DNA of 64,000 nucleotides, from the NCBI RefSeq assembly GCF_040654195.1, contig NZ_JBFAHM010000003.1:372001-436000 (forward strand). The letters are read 5' to 3'. The translations under genes and the position numbers were made by a program. Positions 62,039-64,000 of the stretch are shown here, one piece after another; the first letter of the stretch is position 1; each line of letters begins with the position of its first letter. Under the pieces are notes generated by a model. The model was not told the DNA's origin. It ran no database searches and saw only the letters and a list, made by a program, of their open reading frames with translations. Source of the DNA: Hamadaea sp013361475. GTDB taxonomy: Bacteria > Actinomycetota > Actinomycetes > Mycobacteriales > Micromonosporaceae.

Positions 62039-62117
62039 TCGGGTCGGGCGATCCGGAGGGGACAGACCGACATTCTGCCTAAAACATGGCCATGCTAAAT
62101 CATTCGGGCATATCGGA

Positions 62118-62447
62118 CTAAGCTGGGCGGTGTTCGCCCCGCCCCCGGAACACCGCCGGACGAGGCCAATAGCGAGCGACGACCCGTGCCTCGACCAGGG
62201 CGACCCCGTACGCCCGCGAGTCGTCGGCCACGAAGACGTTGTCACCCTCGACCCACCAACCGTCGCCCTGACGGCGTACGGCCCGTTTGATCACCAGGCC
62301 GATGTCGGGACGCGCCGGGAAGCGGGCGACGACCACGTCACCGGGGCGTACGCCGCGCCCCCGCCGCCGGGCCAGAACGGCGTCGCCGGAACGCAAAGTC
62401 GGGGCCATCGAAGGGCCGAAAACCTGGATCGGCCACCACCCGAACAC
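62118..62447 (-). CDS. sodX: Nickel-SOD maturation signal-peptidase-like protease
   Basis: 109 residues, S26/S24-type peptidase. The catalytic Ser is in FGPSMAPTL (about 13) and the Lys in LVIKRAV (about 54). SodX removes the N-terminal extension of nickel superoxide dismutase so that His1 can bind nickel. GTG 62447 is inferred from the conserved N-terminus. It is divergent from sodN, 87 bp apart, where the two genes are often adjacent. Confidence 0.88.
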   Translation of the reverse strand: MFGWWPIQVFGPSMAPTLRSGDAVLARRRGRGVRPGDVVVARFPARPDIGLVIKRAVRRQGDGWWVEGDNVFVADDSRAYGVALVEARVVARYWPRPAVFRGRGEHRPA

Positions 62448-62534
62448 GCCACGCCACCGCCTTCCGCCGTGTTTGAATCCGAGAGTAGGGTCAAGATTGC
62501 AACGCAAGCTGCACAGACCTATCTGGAGGATCTC

Positions 62535-62945
62535 ATGCGTTTCCGCATGCCGCGTTTCCTCACGCCGGCCACCGTCGCCAGCGCGCACTGCGACCTGCCG
62601 TGCGGCGTGTACGACCCGGCTCAGGCCCGCATCGAGGCGGAGTCCGTCAAGGCGATCTGCGAGAAGTACCAGGCCAACACCGATCCGGAGTTCCGGACCC
62701 GGGCGCTGATCATCAAGGAGCAGCGCGCCGAACTGGTGAAGCACCACCTGTGGGTGCTGTGGACCGATTACTTCAAGGCTCCGCACTTCGAGAAGTACCC
62801 GCAGCTGCACCAGCTGTTCAACGAGGCCACCAAGCTGGCCGGGGCGAGCGGCGCGAAGGGCTCGGCCGACCCGGCCACGGCCGAGCAGCTCCTGGCGAAG
62901 ATCGAGGAGATCTCGAAGATCTTCTGGGAGACCAAGCAGGCCTGA
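62535..62945 (+). CDS. sodN: Nickel superoxide dismutase precursor
   Basis: 136 residues. A 17-residue propeptide ends ASA, and the mature protein begins HCDLPCGVYDP: the nickel hook with His1, Cys2 and Cys6. The mature length of 119 is typical of the hexameric four-helix enzyme. It disproportionates superoxide. ATG 62535 follows GGAGG. A 13 bp terminator follows the stop. Nur-type nickel repression is known in Streptomyces; no obvious Nur box was identified here. Confidence 0.97.
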   Translation: MRFRMPRFLTPATVASAHCDLPCGVYDPAQARIEAESVKAICEKYQANTDPEFRTRALIIKEQRAELVKHHLWVLWTDYFKAPHFEKYPQLHQLFNEATKLAGASGAKGSADPATAEQLLAKIEEISKIFWETKQA

Positions 62946-62957
62946 TCCACAGCGGGA

Positions 62958-62988
62958 GCGGGTGGCCGTGGGATACACGGCCACCCGC
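62958..62988 (+). terminator. Terminator hairpin of sodN
   Basis: GCGGGTGGCCGTG (62958-62970) and CACGGCCACCCGC (62976-62988) form a 13 bp perfect stem with a 5 nt loop, followed by TTTC. It begins 12 bp after the stop. Confidence 0.88.
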
Positions 62989-63002
62989 TTTCGGCTAAAG
63001 TC

Positions 63003-63018
63003 CCTCCCCGGGGGGAGG
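63003..63018 (+). promoter_or_regulatory. Self-complementary RBS before the anti-sigma gene
   Basis: CCTCCCC (63003-63009) is complementary to GGGGAGG (63012-63018), which contains the ribosome binding site for TTG 63023. The pairing could hide the RBS, though the 2 nt loop would need some fraying. Confidence 0.45.
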
Positions 63019-63022
63019 CTCC

Positions 63023-63445
63023 TTGGCGCAGAGCGACGCATATGACCAGACGAACGTCGGCGACGACGACATCGTCACCCTTGTGGTGCCCGCCGACGGG
63101 GGGTACCTGAGCGTTCTGCGGACCGCCACGGCCGGGCTCGCCGCGCGCCTCCACTACACCCTGGAACGCATCGAAGACCTGCGGATCGCGGTCGACGAAG
63201 CATGCGCGATGCTGCTGGTCATCACCCCGCCCGACGCCGAGCTGCGCTGCCGCTTCGAGATCGGCCCGGAGCAGTTGACCATCTCGATCGCCGCGCCCGT
63301 CAAGGACGGCGCTCGCCTGCCCAGCCCGACGAGCTGGCCGTGGCACGTGCTGACCTCGTTGACCGCGCAAGCCTCCGCCGAGCTGACGGCGAACGAGGCG
63401 ACCATCCGGATGGTCAGCCAGCGGTCGTCCAGCTCCCAGCGCTAG
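63023..63445 (+). CDS. RsbW-like anti-sigma factor (ATP-binding)
   Basis: 140 residues. The HATPase_c_2 fold is recognisable from LERIEDLRIAVDEACAMLLV (N box) and the later loop SPTSWPWHVLTSLTAQASAE. Such proteins bind and phosphorylate anti-anti-sigma factors and hold general-stress sigma factors of the SigB/F type. TTG 63023 is used because GGGGGAGG precedes it directly. No sigma factor follows closely within the window, though the partial gene at 63894 could be one. Confidence 0.8.
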   Translation: MAQSDAYDQTNVGDDDIVTLVVPADGGYLSVLRTATAGLAARLHYTLERIEDLRIAVDEACAMLLVITPPDAELRCRFEIGPEQLTISIAAPVKDGARLPSPTSWPWHVLTSLTAQASAELTANEATIRMVSQRSSSSQR

Positions 63446-63489
63446 CCGCCGTCCTCCCGTCGCGACCCGGGGACCCCGGCCGCCTGTCG

Positions 63490-63594
63490 GCCAAGATCCG
63501 CCGCCCTCGGTTCGCCAAGATCCGCCGTCCTCGGTTCGCCAAGATCCGCCGTCCTCGGTTCGCCAAGATTCGCGTCCTCGGTTTGCCAAGATCC
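63490..63594. repeat. 24 bp tandem repeat, about 4.4 copies
   Basis: Units GCCAAGATCCGCCGTCCTCG + GTTC at 63490-63513, 63514-63537, 63538-63561, a 23 bp unit 63562-63584 and a 10 bp remnant. The array runs directly into palindromic element 6. Contiguous units without spacers exclude a CRISPR array. Confidence 0.95.
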
Positions 63595-63595
63595 C

Positions 63596-63655
63596 CGCTG
63601 GATCAGGGATCTCGGTCGAATCTTGGCCCAAGATTCGACCCAGAACCCTGATGCA
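63596..63655. repeat. Palindromic intergenic element, copy 6
   Basis: Left arm CGCTGGATCAGGGATCTCGG, right arm equivalent to ATCAGGGTTCTGGG; the outer end of the right arm is mutated (GATGCA). Tip CTTGGCCCAAG. It lies 150 bp after the anti-sigma stop. Confidence 0.88.
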
Positions 63656-63660
63656 CCGCC

Positions 63661-63722
63661 CCGGGGGTGCGCCGGGGGGGTGGGGCGTGGGGGTGGGGCG
63701 GTGGGGGGGGCGGGCGGCGGGC
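63661..63722 (+). other. G-run tract with strong quadruplex potential
   Basis: Runs of three to eight G separated by one to three bases continue for about 60 nt (for example GGGGGTGCGCCGGGGGGG and GTGGGGCGTGGGGGTGGGG). Intramolecular G-quadruplex formation on the top strand is likely. Assembly errors are also likely in such sequence. No gene is present between 63446 and 63893. Confidence 0.75.
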
Positions 63723-63744
63723 TCTCGCCCGTCTCGTGCGACAC

Positions 63745-63772
63745 GATTCGACCGAGAACCCTGATCCAGCGC
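63745..63772. repeat. Half copy of the palindromic element (copy 7)
   Basis: GATTCGACCGAGAACCCTGA then TCCAGCG reproduces exactly the right arm of copy 2. No left arm precedes it; the G-run tract takes its place. It is followed by two GCGTTAAGAGCGC repeats and a low-complexity GAGCGCCGGGCGGGGGC stretch. Confidence 0.85.
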
Positions 63773-63893
63773 GTTAAGAGCGCCAGCGCGTTAAGAGCGC
63801 GAGCGAGCGCCGGGCGGGGGCGACCGGGGGCGAGCGCCGGGCGGGGGCGAGCGGCAGGGCGGGTCAGGCGGGGCCGCGAGTTAGGCTGCCTGC

Positions 63894-64000
63894 ATGGCGA
63901 AGAAGCCTCCGGTCTCCGACCCCGACGAGCGGCATCCCCGGGTCACCGAACCGATGACGGCGGCGGCCGGGGTCGGCGGTGTCACGCACGGACTGGCGGC
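63894..64000 (+). CDS. Unidentified protein, N-terminal fragment
   Basis: An open frame begins at ATG 63894 and runs off the window end after 35 codons: MAKKPPVSDPDERHPRVTEP then MTAAAGVGGVTHGLA. Codon use is normal for this genome. A sigma factor partnering the upstream RsbW-like protein is possible from gene order, but nothing in these residues shows it. Confidence 0.45.
   Translation, partial: MAKKPPVSDPDERHPRVTEPMTAAAGVGGVTHGLA

Noticed and set aside
63490..63594. Possible CRISPR-like array
   Set aside because: The 24 bp units are directly contiguous with no spacers, only about four copies exist, and no cas gene is nearby.
1..64000. tRNA, rRNA, riboswitch or replication-origin features
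   Set aside because: No cloverleaf, rRNA segment, cobalamin/TPP-type core or DnaA-box cluster was recognised by eye in the intergenic regions.

Overview
This 64 kb window is high-GC chromosomal DNA of an actinomycete, most probably a member of the Micromonosporaceae. The evidence is the near-universal G/C third codon positions, frequent GTG/TTG starts, a WhiB protein, a SigR/RsrA pair, nickel superoxide dismutase with its own maturation peptidase, a 4Fe-4S APS reductase operon and many apparently leaderless promoters. The family assignment is inference. No rRNA, tRNA, transposase, phage gene or CRISPR array was recognised.

Left part (1 to 29 kb) is a polysaccharide-utilisation region built of three regulons. 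(a) 1-6.9 kb: end of a GH36 alpha-galactosidase, a macrodomain protein, a small membrane protein, a secreted GH92 alpha-mannosidase with two F5/8 type C domains, a ROK sugar kinase and a LacI regulator. The perfect palindrome TGACAACGTTGTCA lies before both the mannosidase and the kinase/LacI pair. (b) 8.7-16.0 kb: a secreted GH48 cellulase behind a CebR/CelR-type box (TGGGAGCGCTCCCA), and a GH3 glycosidase-LacI operon behind two TCGAAGCGCTTCGA-type palindromes. (c) 16.2-29.1 kb: a ROK (XylR-like) repressor and, divergently, an oligosaccharide ABC transporter, GH31 alpha-xylosidase, xylA, xylB, a CE7 acetyl esterase and a 3'-truncated GH42 gene. Two matching operators and a dispersed 36-39 bp repeat mark this xylose/xyloglucan locus.

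Middle (29-47 kb): a solitary AbiEi-like/Vsr-like nuclease-fold gene bracketed by two related palindromes, the nearer of which supplies the stop codon of the shortened GH42 gene; a membrane transporter; hisN-like phosphatase; a NarL-type two-component system with an alpha/beta hydrolase; then a conserved actinobacterial core (rsgA, aroA, SRAP, whiB, sigR-rsrA, biotinyl-carrier protein and, after an interruption by TetR/MFS, TPR and SIS genes, pdtaS). This content matches the Mycobacterium tuberculosis Rv3219-Rv3228 neighbourhood from memory.

Right part (48-64 kb): three large polytopic membrane proteins of probable GT-C type and an FAD protein of the UDP-galactopyranose-mutase kind; a sulfite-reduction operon (leader peptide, sir, zinc ribbon, cysH, sirohydrochlorin chelatase); a quinone-oxidoreductase-like MDR and malic enzyme; divergent sodX/sodN; and an RsbW-like anti-sigma gene. 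The intergenic regions are unusually rich in repeats. A 60-63 bp imperfect palindrome occurs six times plus one half copy, always at a gene 3' end, and several short tandem arrays lie next to it.
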